Of a stretch of 64,000 nucleotides of DNA, positions 16,595-25,532 are shown piece by piece (position 1 is the first letter of the stretch; each line of letters begins with the position of its first letter). The stretch is from Nocardia amikacinitolerans NBRC 108937 (GTDB lineage: Bacteria > Actinomycetota > Actinomycetes > Mycobacteriales > Mycobacteriaceae): NCBI RefSeq assembly GCF_001612615.1, contig NZ_BDAU01000047.1, positions 1 to 64,000 of the forward strand. The letters are read 5' to 3'. A model generated the notes under the pieces. It ran no database searches. It was not told the origin of the DNA and saw only the letters and a program-made list of their open reading frames with translations. The translations under genes were made by a program, and so were the position numbers.

Positions 16595-17655
16595 ACGAGC
16601 AGCGATCCCCGGCCGTGACGATCGGCATCGTCGGCATCGTCGTCGCGATAGCGGTGGCGCTCTCGGCGTTGCAGTTCGACCGGCTGCCGTTCATCCGCGG
16701 CGGCGCCCTCTACACCGCCCACTTCGCCGACGCGGGCGGGCTGGTGCCCGGCGACCCGGTGCAGGTCGCGGGCGTGCGCTCGGGCCGTGTCGACGACGTC
16801 GAACTCGACGGCGCGAAGGTGCTGGTGAAGTTCACCCTCGACGAGTCGATCATCCTGGGCGACAAGACTTCCGCGGCCATCAAGACCAACACCGTGCTCG
16901 GCCGCAAGTCGTTGGAGCTGCTGCCGCAGGGCTCCGGCGCGCTGCGCCGCGACGACACGATCCCGCTGGACCGGACCACCTCGCCGTACTCGCTCAACGA
17001 GGCGCTCGGCGATCTGGCGGGCACGGTGCATGGACTGGACATGCAGAAGGTCGACGAGACCCTAGACGCCCTCTCGGCCACCTTCGCCGACACCCCGGCG
17101 CCGCTGCGCGCCGCACTCGACGGCGTCACCCAGCTCTCGCGCAGCATCAACGCGCGCGACGAGGCGCTGTCCGAGCTGCTGCGACGGGCGCAGAACGTCA
17201 CCAAGATCCTTTCCGACCGCAGCACCCAGATCAACGCGCTGCTGCTGGACGGCAACGAACTGCTCGGCGAGCTGGACCGCCGCCGCACCGCGATCGGACA
17301 GCTGATCGTCTACGTGAACAGCCTCGCCCAGCAGCTGTCCGGTTTGGTCGCCGACAACGAGGCGCAGCTGAAACCCGCACTGGACCGGTTGAATTCGGTG
17401 CTCGGTCTGCTCCAGCGCAACCGTGACAACCTCACCCAGGCCCTCGACGGACTCGGCCCGTTCGCCGCCGCGCTCGGCGAGCAGGTCGGCAACGGACCGT
17501 GGTTCAACGCCTACGTGGTGAACGCGACCTCCGTGGGTCTGCAGCCGCTGGTCGACGCGCTGGTGTGGCCGCAGCACCTGCCCGACGACCTGCGCAACTT
17601 CTTCTTGAACCCGCCCCCGTCGATCGGGCCTGCGGTCCAGGAGCCGCCGCGATGA
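16591..17655 (+). CDS. mce4C: Mce4C, MlaD-domain subunit
   Basis: A 354-aa Mce protein: N-terminal membrane segment (VTIGIVGIVVAIAVALSAL), MlaD domain (GGLVPGDPVQVAGVRSGRV, then AAIKTNTVLGRKSLELLPQG) and a long helical region (SLAQQLSGLVADNEAQLKPA). The C-terminus is a short proline-rich tail (NPPPSIGPAVQEPPR). The open frame runs further upstream, but ATG 16591, overlapping the mce4B stop, gives the family N-terminus. Confidence 0.93.
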   Translation: MNEQRSPAVTIGIVGIVVAIAVALSALQFDRLPFIRGGALYTAHFADAGGLVPGDPVQVAGVRSGRVDDVELDGAKVLVKFTLDESIILGDKTSAAIKTNTVLGRKSLELLPQGSGALRRDDTIPLDRTTSPYSLNEALGDLAGTVHGLDMQKVDETLDALSATFADTPAPLRAALDGVTQLSRSINARDEALSELLRRAQNVTKILSDRSTQINALLLDGNELLGELDRRRTAIGQLIVYVNSLAQQLSGLVADNEAQLKPALDRLNSVLGLLQRNRDNLTQALDGLGPFAAALGEQVGNGPWFNAYVVNATSVGLQPLVDALVWPQHLPDDLRNFFLNPPPSIGPAVQEPPR

Positions 17656-18914
17656 AAATGCCGAAAGTTGTTCAGAAAACCCCCCGTTGGGCGTTGGTGC
17701 TCGCGGGCGTGCTGGTCGTCGCGCTGGTGGCCTTGGGCGCCTATCGCGGCATCACCAAGATCGGGACCACCACCGTCACCGCGTTCTTCCCGTCCACCTC
17801 GGGTCTCTACGTCGGCGACGACGTGCGGGTGCTCGGCGTCGCCGTCGGCAGGATCGACAAGGTCGAGCCCGGCCGCGAACAGGTCAGGGTCGAATTCACC
17901 ATCGATCGCGGCATCGACATCCCCGCCGACGCGCGCGCGGTGATCATCTCGCCCTCGCTGGTCTCGGCACGCTTCATCCAGCTGGCCCCGGCCTACACCG
18001 GCGGACCCACGCTGACCGACGGGGCGACCATCCCGATCGAGCGCACCGCCGTTCCGGTGGAGTGGGACGACATCAAGGCCGAGTTGTCCAAGCTGGCAAC
18101 GACTCTCGGACCGGTCGGGGACGACGAGCAGGGCTCGTTCGGGCGCTTCGTCAACACCGCGGCGGACAACCTCGACGGCAACGGAGAGCGGATGCGCGAG
18201 ACCCTGCGCGAACTCTCGGCCACCCTGAGCACCCTCTCCGACGGGCGCACCGACCTGTTCGGCACCATCCGCAACCTGCAGCAGTTCGTCGAGGTGCTCT
18301 CGGCGAGCAACGAGCAGATCGTGCAGTTCGGCGGCAGGCTCGCCTCGGTGTCGTCGGTGCTGGCCGGTGTCTCCTCGGATCTCGGTGCGGGACTGGACAA
18401 TCTGGATATCGCGATGGCCGACGTCAAGCGCTTCCTCGACGGCAGCGGAGCCGAGCTCACCGAGGGCGTGCAGCGCTTGGCCGAGGTCACCCAGATCCTG
18501 GTGGACAAGCGTCCCGAGCTGGAACGGGTGCTGCATTCGGGGCCGACGGCGCTGGTGAACTTCTACCAGCTATACAAGCCGGCCCAGGGTTCACTCACCG
18601 GCGCCATCGCGCTGAACAACACCGCCGACCCACTGAGCTTCCTGTGCGGCTCGGTGCGCGCGCTGGAGGAGAACGAGTCCGATCGCTCCGCCGACCTGTG
18701 CGCCACCTACCTCGCGCCGGTGATCGACTCGCTGGCGATGAACTACGTGCCGATCATGACCAACCCGGCCACCGGCGTGCACGCCTTCCCCAACCAGATC
18801 GTCTACAGCTCGCCAGAGCTGGCCGAGCGCGCGCCGACATCGACGCCGCAGCCCGCGCCGATCACCGTGCCAGAAGGTCTCGCGGGCCTGGCTATTCCGG
18901 GGGGAGGGCGATGA
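17652..18914 (+). CDS. mce4D: Mce4D, MlaD-domain subunit
   Basis: A 420-aa Mce protein with an N-terminal membrane segment (ALVLAGVLVVALVALGAY), MlaD domain (GLYVGDDVRVLGVAVGRI) and helical Mce domain. A C-terminal region carries two cysteines (FLCGSVRALEEN, DLCATYLAP) and a proline-rich end. The ATG overlaps the mce4C stop (ATGA). The size and layout fit Mce4D of the cholesterol importer. Confidence 0.93.
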   Translation: MKMPKVVQKTPRWALVLAGVLVVALVALGAYRGITKIGTTTVTAFFPSTSGLYVGDDVRVLGVAVGRIDKVEPGREQVRVEFTIDRGIDIPADARAVIISPSLVSARFIQLAPAYTGGPTLTDGATIPIERTAVPVEWDDIKAELSKLATTLGPVGDDEQGSFGRFVNTAADNLDGNGERMRETLRELSATLSTLSDGRTDLFGTIRNLQQFVEVLSASNEQIVQFGGRLASVSSVLAGVSSDLGAGLDNLDIAMADVKRFLDGSGAELTEGVQRLAEVTQILVDKRPELERVLHSGPTALVNFYQLYKPAQGSLTGAIALNNTADPLSFLCGSVRALEENESDRSADLCATYLAPVIDSLAMNYVPIMTNPATGVHAFPNQIVYSSPELAERAPTSTPQPAPITVPEGLAGLAIPGGGR

Positions 18915-20161
18915 TGCGACCGCTGCGGAAGACGGCCGTCCTCGCGATGGGCGTCGCGCTGACCCTCGGCGTCACCGGCTGCCAATGGGACGGACTGAAC
19001 TCGCTGCCGATGCCGGGGGCCGAAGGCACCGGTGAGGGCTCGTATCAGATCCGCATCCAGATGCCGAATGTCACCACGCTGACCCAGAATTCGCCGGTGC
19101 GCGTCGACGACGTCCCGGTGGGCACGGTTTCGGACATCGAGGTGGAGAACTGGCACGCGCTGGTGACCGTCTCGCTGAACCGCGACGTGAAACTGCCCGC
19201 CAACGCGGTCGCCAAGATCGGTCAGACGAGTCTGCTCGGCAGCAACCACATCGAACTCGGTCCACCCACCGACGCGCCCGCGGAAGGCGAGTTGAAGGCG
19301 GGCGACGTCATCCCGCTGGACCGCGCCGGTGCGTTCCCGACCACCGAGCAGGTGCTGTCCTCGCTGTCGGTGGTGCTCAACGGCGGCGGTGTCGCGCAGC
19401 TGGAGACCATCACCCGCGAGCTGAATGCCGCGCTGAGCGGGCGCGAGGACGCGATCCGCGACCTGCTTCCGCAGCTGAACGAGCTGACCACGAACTTGCA
19501 GGCGCAGACCGGCGACATCATCGCCGCGCTGGAGGGGCTGGACCGCTTCGGCGGGCAGCTCGCGCAGCAGCGTGACGTCCTCAGCAGCGCGATCGAACGC
19601 ATCCACCCGGCGCTGACCGTGCTCGCCGACCGGCGGGCGAACATCACCCACGCGATCACCGCGCTCGGCGAGCTCAGCGATGTGACCCAGCGGGTCGTCA
19701 GCACCAGCGGCGAGAACCTGAGGGCGAACCTGAGCAGCCTCGAGCCGGTGCTTCGGCAGTTGTCCGACACCGGGAACAACCTCATCGAGTCGCTGAAGAT
19801 CCTGCTCACCTTCCCGTTCCCGATGGAGAACCTGGACAAGGCGATCAAGGGCGACTACCTGAATCTGTTCATGACGGTGGACATGACGGGCAAACGCCTC
19901 GACTCGAACTGGCTCACCGGCACCCCGCTCGGCGGCCGGTTCGGCGGCGTCGAGGGCGTGGTCGGCAGCTTCGCCCCGCCCACCGCGAGCGACAGCGGCA
20001 ACCCGGCGACCGGACCGTTGCAGACCCCGGCGCCCGGCCAGCAGCCGACGCCGACCATCCCCGGCTTGCCGCCGATTCCCGGTCTGCCTGCCATTCCAGG
20101 TTTGACCGTGCCGCTGCCGGGAGCGGGAAACACTGCGCCGCAAGGGAGTCCGGGCCGATGA
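18911..20161 (+). CDS. mce4E: Mce4E, Mce-family lipoprotein
   Basis: A 416-aa Mce protein that starts with a lipoprotein signal (MMRPLRKTAVLAMGVALTLG, then the lipobox VTGC with the acylated Cys near residue 24). This is the E-type subunit, anchored by lipid rather than by a helix (LprN in M. tuberculosis). The MlaD domain (SPVRVDDVPVGTVSDIEVEN) and helical region follow. The last ~70 residues are rich in Pro, Gly and Thr (repeats of IPGLP). Stops overlap the neighbours on both sides (ATGA). Confidence 0.93.
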   Translation: MMRPLRKTAVLAMGVALTLGVTGCQWDGLNSLPMPGAEGTGEGSYQIRIQMPNVTTLTQNSPVRVDDVPVGTVSDIEVENWHALVTVSLNRDVKLPANAVAKIGQTSLLGSNHIELGPPTDAPAEGELKAGDVIPLDRAGAFPTTEQVLSSLSVVLNGGGVAQLETITRELNAALSGREDAIRDLLPQLNELTTNLQAQTGDIIAALEGLDRFGGQLAQQRDVLSSAIERIHPALTVLADRRANITHAITALGELSDVTQRVVSTSGENLRANLSSLEPVLRQLSDTGNNLIESLKILLTFPFPMENLDKAIKGDYLNLFMTVDMTGKRLDSNWLTGTPLGGRFGGVEGVVGSFAPPTASDSGNPATGPLQTPAPGQQPTPTIPGLPPIPGLPAIPGLTVPLPGAGNTAPQGSPGR

Positions 20162-21576
20162 AGCTGACCCGATTCGTCCGCGTGCAGCTCGGCATCTTCG
20201 CCGTGCTGACCGTGATCGGCCTGACCATCATGGCGGGCACCTACGTGCAACTGCCCGCCATGTTCGGCATCGGACGCTACGACGTCACCGTGCAGCTCGC
20301 GGCGACCGGCGGCCTCTACCCGCACGCCAACGTCGCCTACCGAGGCACCAATGTCGGCAAGGTGGACGAGGTCCGGCTCACGCCGGAGGGTGTCGAGGCG
20401 AAGCTGTCCATCGACAGCGACTACAAGATTCCCGCCGACGTCGACGCCTGGGTGCGCAGCGTCTCGGCGATCGGCGAACAGTACGTCGACCTGATTCCCG
20501 CGGAGAGCCCCAAGGGCGGCAATCTGGCCGCGGGCGTGGTGATTCCGGAGGACCGCACCAAGCTGCCGCAAGACGTCGGCACGCTGCTCGACCAGACCGA
20601 TCGCCTGCTCTCCAGCGTCGCCGACACGCGGTTGCGGCAGGTCATCGACGAGGCCTTCCGCGCCTTCAACGGGGCGGGCCCGGACTTGCAGCGCTTCATC
20701 GACTCGGCCTCGCTGCTGGTTCAGGAGGCGCAGAACAGCTCCGAGCCGACCAAGAAGTTGATCGAGCAGATCGGTCCGCTGCTGGACACCCAGATCCGTT
20801 CGGACGCGGCGATCCGGTCGTGGACCGCCGACCTGGCCACCGTCACCGATCAGTTGCGCGCCCACGACCCGGCGCTGACCGGCATCCTGCGCGACGGCCC
20901 GGCCGCCATGCAGCGGGTGAGCACACAGTTCCAGGATCTGAAACCCACACTGCCGCTGGTGCTCGCGAACCTGGTCAGCGTCGGTCAGGTTTCCACGATC
21001 TACCACGCGGGCCTCGAGCAGCTGCTCGTCGTGTATCCGCCGCTGGTCGCCGCGCTGATGACCGCGGTGCGCGGCCCGGTCGAATACGGCGTGCTCGTCG
21101 ACTTCATGATGACCGTGAACGATCCGCCCGCGTGCACCACCGGCTTCCTGCCCGAGGACCAGCGCCGCTCGCCGAGCGAACTGGACTTCGTGGACACCCC
21201 GCCCGGCCTGTACTGCAAGATCCCGCAGGACTCGCCCATCGAGGTGCGCGGCATCCGCAACACGCCGTGCATGGAATACCCGGGCGTGCGCGCGCCGACG
21301 CCGGAGCTGTGCCGCACCGGCTACGTGCCCGAGGGCGACAACCCGCCGTTCGGCCCGCCGCAGCCGGTGGCGCCCGCGAGCGGTTCCGCGCCCGAAGGGA
21401 CCGAGGTCGCGCCCGCGTCGTTCAAGACGCCGGCGGCGGCGAAGTCCTACGATCCGGCCACGGGCGTGTACATCGGTCCCGACGGCCGCACCTATCGACA
21501 GGGAGATATCGGACCGGGCGGTTCCGGCACGGTACCGTCGAGCTGGCAGGCGATGCTCGAGGAGCAGCAACGATGA
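20158..21576 (+). CDS. mce4F: Mce4F, MlaD-domain subunit
   Basis: A 472-aa Mce protein: N-terminal membrane segment (QLGIFAVLTVIGLTIMAGTY), MlaD domain (GLYPHANVAYRGTNVGKV), helical Mce domain, and a cysteine-containing C-terminal region (ACTTGFLPEDQRR, GLYCKIPQD, TPCMEYPG). A long Pro/Ala-rich tail ends in a short conserved-looking YDPATGVYIGPDGRTYRQGD segment. It is the last of the six Mce subunits; its stop overlaps the start of the first Mce-associated gene. Confidence 0.93.
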   Translation: MKLTRFVRVQLGIFAVLTVIGLTIMAGTYVQLPAMFGIGRYDVTVQLAATGGLYPHANVAYRGTNVGKVDEVRLTPEGVEAKLSIDSDYKIPADVDAWVRSVSAIGEQYVDLIPAESPKGGNLAAGVVIPEDRTKLPQDVGTLLDQTDRLLSSVADTRLRQVIDEAFRAFNGAGPDLQRFIDSASLLVQEAQNSSEPTKKLIEQIGPLLDTQIRSDAAIRSWTADLATVTDQLRAHDPALTGILRDGPAAMQRVSTQFQDLKPTLPLVLANLVSVGQVSTIYHAGLEQLLVVYPPLVAALMTAVRGPVEYGVLVDFMMTVNDPPACTTGFLPEDQRRSPSELDFVDTPPGLYCKIPQDSPIEVRGIRNTPCMEYPGVRAPTPELCRTGYVPEGDNPPFGPPQPVAPASGSAPEGTEVAPASFKTPAAAKSYDPATGVYIGPDGRTYRQGDIGPGGSGTVPSSWQAMLEEQQR

Positions 21577-22490
21577 GTGAAATCAACGGAGATGCACATC
21601 GCGCGCGCAGGCGGGCCAGTCGGTCGGCAGGCCCGCCGGTGGAGGACGCGTCCTCGGTGACGGGGAAGGTCACCGAGCGGATCAGTTCCGGGACGGCCAA
21701 GGACGCGGTAGGCACCGGGTCCGCGAAGGGCGGTGCCGAAAGTGCCGCGCCGGTGCGGACTGCCGAGTCGGTCGGGCCGCCGGAGGGTGCCGTGCGGGCT
21801 GCCGCAACCGTCGAGCTGGCGAAGGGTGCCGAGTCCATGGACTCGGCGAAGAGCGGCGAGCTGTCCGAGGCCGGTTCGGCGGCTTCGGGTTCCTCCGGCT
21901 CTCCATCGGTCGACCTCGGAAAGCCGGAGGCCGACGAGCCGACGCCCGCGGACGAGACCGCCGCCGACTCGGACGACATCGCGAAGTCGACCGGCCGCGA
22001 CCAGCTCGGTCTCAAACGCATCCTCGCGATGGCGGCCTCGGCGGTCCTGGTGCTCGCGCTGGTGGTGGGCGCTGTCGTCACGACCTTCCTCGCGAACGCC
22101 GCCGACCGGCGCGACGCGCGTCGCACCGAATACGTGCAGACCGCGCGGCAGGCGATTCTGAACCTGACCACCATCCGGGCCGACTCCGCCAAGGAGGACA
22201 TCGACCGGATCCTCTCGATGGCCTCCGGCCAGTTCAAGTCCGAATTCGACGGCCGGGTCGACCCGTTCCTGAGTGTGGTGCAGCAGGCCAAGGTCGTCTC
22301 CAACGGCGAGATCGTCGAGGCGGCCTTGGAAAGCGACGCCGACGATTCGGCGAAGGTGCTCGTCGCCGCCAAACAGACTCTGACCAATGCGGGTCAGGCC
22401 GAGCCGCAGACGCGGTATTACCGGTTCCGGGTCACCGTGAGCCGCACCGATTCCGGCCTGTCCGCCTCGAATGTGGAGTTCGTGCCATGA
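21573..22490 (+). CDS. Mce-associated membrane protein Mas4A
   Basis: A 305-aa protein equivalent in position to Rv3493c. Residues 1-145 are low-complexity (Ser, Ala, Glu, Gly, Lys) and probably disordered in the cytoplasm. One membrane segment follows (ILAMAASAVLVLALVVGAVV, about 149-168), then a small external domain (residues 185-305) similar to other Mce-associated proteins. Such proteins stabilise the Mce complex. The disordered N-terminus is much longer than that of its partner Mas4B. The ATG overlaps the mce4F stop. Confidence 0.87.
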   Translation: MSEINGDAHRARRRASRSAGPPVEDASSVTGKVTERISSGTAKDAVGTGSAKGGAESAAPVRTAESVGPPEGAVRAAATVELAKGAESMDSAKSGELSEAGSAASGSSGSPSVDLGKPEADEPTPADETAADSDDIAKSTGRDQLGLKRILAMAASAVLVLALVVGAVVTTFLANAADRRDARRTEYVQTARQAILNLTTIRADSAKEDIDRILSMASGQFKSEFDGRVDPFLSVVQQAKVVSNGEIVEAALESDADDSAKVLVAAKQTLTNAGQAEPQTRYYRFRVTVSRTDSGLSASNVEFVP

Positions 22491-22975
22491 GTGGAACACG
22501 GGGATTGATCGCCGCGGGCGCCGCGGGCGCGGTGGCGCTGGCCGCGGTGATCGTCATGGCCATCAACGGATTCGGGTACTGGTCGGATCGGCAGGAGGAG
22601 CGGGCGCGACAGGACGCGGTCACCGCGGCCGACCGAGCCGTCTCGGCCATGTTCACCTACGACTTCGCCAGCGTGGACACCGAGCTGCCCAAGGCCGCGG
22701 ACAACCTGTCCGCCGACTTCCGCGAGGACTACCTGAAGCTGATCGCCCAGGCCATCGCGCCGGGCGCCAAGGAGAAGCAGCTCACCGTCAAGGCAACCAC
22801 CCAGGCGAGCGGCGTGGTCTCCGCCGACCGTGACCACGCGGTGGTGCTCCTGTATCTGAATCAGGTGACCACCAGCAAGGAATCACCGCAGGGCACGACC
22901 ACCGGCAGTCGGGTGCGAGTCACGCTGGACAAGACCGACGATCGCTGGCTCGTGGATGCGGTGACGCCGATCTAG
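22487..22975 (+). CDS. Mce-associated membrane protein Mas4B
   Basis: A 162-aa protein, last gene of the mce4 operon and equivalent in position to Rv3492c. It has an N-terminal membrane segment (GLIAAGAAGAVALAAVIVMA, about 6-25) and an NTF2/SnoaL-like outer domain (RAVSAMFTYDFASVDTELPK ... RWLVDAVTPI). Start overlaps the previous stop (ATGA). It converges on the histidine kinase gene with only 34 bp between. Confidence 0.87.
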   Translation: MSGTRGLIAAGAAGAVALAAVIVMAINGFGYWSDRQEERARQDAVTAADRAVSAMFTYDFASVDTELPKAADNLSADFREDYLKLIAQAIAPGAKEKQLTVKATTQASGVVSADRDHAVVLLYLNQVTTSKESPQGTTTGSRVRVTLDKTDDRWLVDAVTPI

Positions 22976-23009
22976 CGCGCCTGCGGTAGGTACGTCCGCA
23001 CCGGCCCGA

Positions 23010-24737
23010 TCAGTGGTCGCGGGTCCGGCTGTCGCGCGCGTTGTCGTTGCGGCTGGCATGGTCGCCGCGTGGCAACCGCACCGTGAAGGTGGCGCCTTCG
23101 CCGGGCACGCTCGCGACCCGCACGGTGCCGCCGTGCGCGACGACCAGCGCTTGCACGATGGAGAGTCCGAGCCCGGTGCCGCCGCTGGCACGGGCGCGTG
23201 AGGTGTCGGTGCGGTAGAAGCGTTCGAAGACTCGATCGGCTTCCTCTTGCGGCAGACCGGGGCCGGTGTCGGCCACCTCGAGCAGCACCTCGTCGTCGGC
23301 GGGGGTGAGGCGAACGGTCACCTCGGCGTCCGGCGGAGTGTGAGTGAGTGCGTTGTTCAGCAGGTTCGCCAGCACCTGGCGCAACCTGGCCTCGTCGCCC
23401 TGGATCTCCAAAGTGCCTGCACCCTCCCGCACTTCGAGTGCGATCGGGCGGCGGGCCCCGTCCGGGTCGGCGGCAGCGGCGACGGCGCGCGCGTTGTGCA
23501 CCGCGTCGCTGGCGACCGCGAGCAGATCCACCGTGCCGGTCTCCAGCGGACGTTGCGCGTCCAGCCTCGCCAGCATCAGCAGGTCTTCGACGAGCAGGCC
23601 CATCCGCTGCGCCTCGCGTTCGATCCGGTCCATGAACATCGCGGGATCGGTGGTCGCGCCCTGCCGGTACAGCTCGGCGAAGCCGCGAATGGTGGTGAGC
23701 GGCGTGCGCAATTCGTGGCTGGCGTCCGCGACGAAACGGCGCATCTTCGCCTCGGAGCGCTTGGCCGCCGCCTCCGACGCCTCGGTCGCGGCGAATGCGG
23801 ACTGGATCTGCGCCAGCATGCCGTTCAACGAACGGGACAGCCGGTCCACCTCGGTGTTGGTGCCGCGCACGGGAACTCGACGGTGCATGTCGCCCCGCGC
23901 GATGGCCGCCGCGATGTTCTCCACCCGGCGCAGCGGGCGCAGGCTGCGACGGATCACGAAATAGGCGGCGAGCGCCAGCGCGGCGAGCACGGCGAGACCG
24001 ATCACCAGTTGCAGCATCACCAGTCGACGCACGGTCTCCTGGTTCTGGGTGAGGGGCAGCGCGATGGTGGTGGTCGTTTCCTGGCTCTGCACGGTCATCA
24101 CGCGCCACTCGACGTCGGCGTCGCCCGCCGAACCCACCGTCACCGGTCGCGCCGACGGCGGATCCGGCAGCGCGGGGGCGGCCTCGACATCGAAGGGCTG
24201 CAACACGAAAGAGCCAGTGCCGTTGTGGTTCTCGGTGAAGATGTAGAACGGGCTCGGCGCACTGCGCTGATCCGTTGGCGGACTCGGCGGCGGCAGCGGC
24301 GGGCGCGTCATCCGGACGCGGGTCATCGCGGCATCGCGCAACTGTTGATCGGTGCGGCTCAGCAGCGACCTCTCCAACGACGACGTGACCGCCATGCCGG
24401 AAGCCACCAGGCCGAGCCCCGCCAGCGCGACGAGTGCGAGCACCAGCGTCACCCGCAGGGGGATCGCGGCCAGCCGCTGCCCGATCGTCTCCCGGACTCG
24501 GCGGATCCGGCCTGCTTCGCCGGTCGTGCGGCGACGTGTCGACCTATCGCCGGGACGCTGCGCCGCCTTGGCGCCTGGCTGTGCCGACCGACCTCTGGGG
24601 CGCCCTGCTGACGGATCGGCCGTCGATGCCCGCGCTGCCGACGGGCTAGCTGTTGAACGACGGGCGGGCGACGGTCGAGTTCGCTTCGCGGCGGGCGCTT
24701 TCCGTTCGCGCTGCGGGTCCGCCGAATCCGCGCTCAC
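23010..24737 (-). CDS. PhoR-like sensor histidine kinase
   Basis: A 575-aa membrane sensor kinase. After an Arg/Ala/Pro-rich N-terminus of about 90 residues come membrane helix 1 (LVLALVALAGLGLVASGMAV), a periplasmic sensor domain, helix 2 (LQLVIGLAVLAALALAAYFV), HAMP (RRVENIAAAIARGDMHRRVP), the H-box FVADASHELRTPLTTIRGFA, N-box (VLANLLNNALTHTP) and G-boxes (DTGPGLP, GGTGLGLSIV). Kinase and sensor-start sequences resemble M. tuberculosis PhoR. It overlaps its response regulator by 4 bp. The long basic N-terminus is unusual and a later start near residue 90 is possible. Confidence 0.88.
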   Translation of the reverse strand: MSADSADPQRERKAPAAKRTRPSPARRSTASPSAARASTADPSAGRPRGRSAQPGAKAAQRPGDRSTRRRTTGEAGRIRRVRETIGQRLAAIPLRVTLVLALVALAGLGLVASGMAVTSSLERSLLSRTDQQLRDAAMTRVRMTRPPLPPPSPPTDQRSAPSPFYIFTENHNGTGSFVLQPFDVEAAPALPDPPSARPVTVGSAGDADVEWRVMTVQSQETTTTIALPLTQNQETVRRLVMLQLVIGLAVLAALALAAYFVIRRSLRPLRRVENIAAAIARGDMHRRVPVRGTNTEVDRLSRSLNGMLAQIQSAFAATEASEAAAKRSEAKMRRFVADASHELRTPLTTIRGFAELYRQGATTDPAMFMDRIEREAQRMGLLVEDLLMLARLDAQRPLETGTVDLLAVASDAVHNARAVAAAADPDGARRPIALEVREGAGTLEIQGDEARLRQVLANLLNNALTHTPPDAEVTVRLTPADDEVLLEVADTGPGLPQEEADRVFERFYRTDTSRARASGGTGLGLSIVQALVVAHGGTVRVASVPGEGATFTVRLPRGDHASRNDNARDSRTRDH

Positions 24738-25468
24738 TGCCCCGTGCGACCGCGCTGCGGCGCCCGCATCACGTAGCCGACGCCGCGCAACGTGTGGATC
24801 AGGCGTTGCTCGCCGGTGTCCACCTTCTTGCGCAGATACGACACGTAGGTCTCTACCACCCCGACCTCACCGCCGAAGTCGTAGCGCCACACGTGATCCA
24901 GGATGCGCGGTTTGCTCAGCACGGTTCCGGCGTTGACCATGAAGTAGCGCAGCAAGGTGAACTCGGTGGGGGACAAGGCGACCGGCTCGCCCGCCTTCCA
25001 CACCTCGTGGGTGTCGTCGTCGAGTTCGATGTCCTCGAAGCGCAGGCGCGAACTCTCCTTCGCGGGCGCGCTGTGCCCGGCGCGGCGCAACACCACCCGA
25101 AGCCGCGCCACCACCTCCTCCAAGCTGAACGGCTTGGTGATGTAGTCGTCGGCGCCGAGGGTCAGCCCCGCCACCTTGTCCTGCACGTCGTCGCGGGCGG
25201 TCAGGAACAGGACGGGCGCGTCGATGCCGTCGGCGCGCAGCCGCGGCAGCAGGCCGAAGCCATCGATGCCGGGCATCATCACGTCGACGATCATCGCCTG
25301 CGGACGGAAACTCCGCGCCCGATCCAGCGCCTGCGCACCGTCGATCGCCGTCTCCACCTCGAAGCCCTGGTAGCGCAGACTCACCGAGAGCAGCTCGAGA
25401 ATCATCGGCTCGTCGTCCACCACCAGCACCCTGGCCTCGGGGGACCGCTCCACGGGCGCACCACTCAT
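24734..25468 (-). CDS. PhoP-like OmpR-family response regulator
   Basis: A 244-aa two-component regulator. The receiver domain has the acidic pair (VDDEP), the phospho-acceptor Asp in MIVDVMMPGIDG, the Thr in FLTARD and Lys in ITKPFSLEEV. The C-terminal winged helix is complete (LSPTEFTLLRYFMVNAGTVL, VETYVSYLRKKVD, TLRGVGYVMRAP). It strongly resembles PhoP of M. tuberculosis, which controls envelope lipids and acid/virulence responses; the related TcrX group is an alternative. ATG 25468 was chosen; a GTG at 25486 adds six residues and neither has a clear ribosome site. It is translated before, and coupled to, the kinase. Confidence 0.88.
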   Translation of the reverse strand: MSGAPVERSPEARVLVVDDEPMILELLSVSLRYQGFEVETAIDGAQALDRARSFRPQAMIVDVMMPGIDGFGLLPRLRADGIDAPVLFLTARDDVQDKVAGLTLGADDYITKPFSLEEVVARLRVVLRRAGHSAPAKESSRLRFEDIELDDDTHEVWKAGEPVALSPTEFTLLRYFMVNAGTVLSKPRILDHVWRYDFGGEVGVVETYVSYLRKKVDTGEQRLIHTLRGVGYVMRAPQRGRTGQ

Positions 25469-25532
25469 GCGTTCATGGTGCGCCACGTATCTGCGAGGAC
25501 GCTGGAGGATTCCTGGGAACCAGCTGTGGGCG

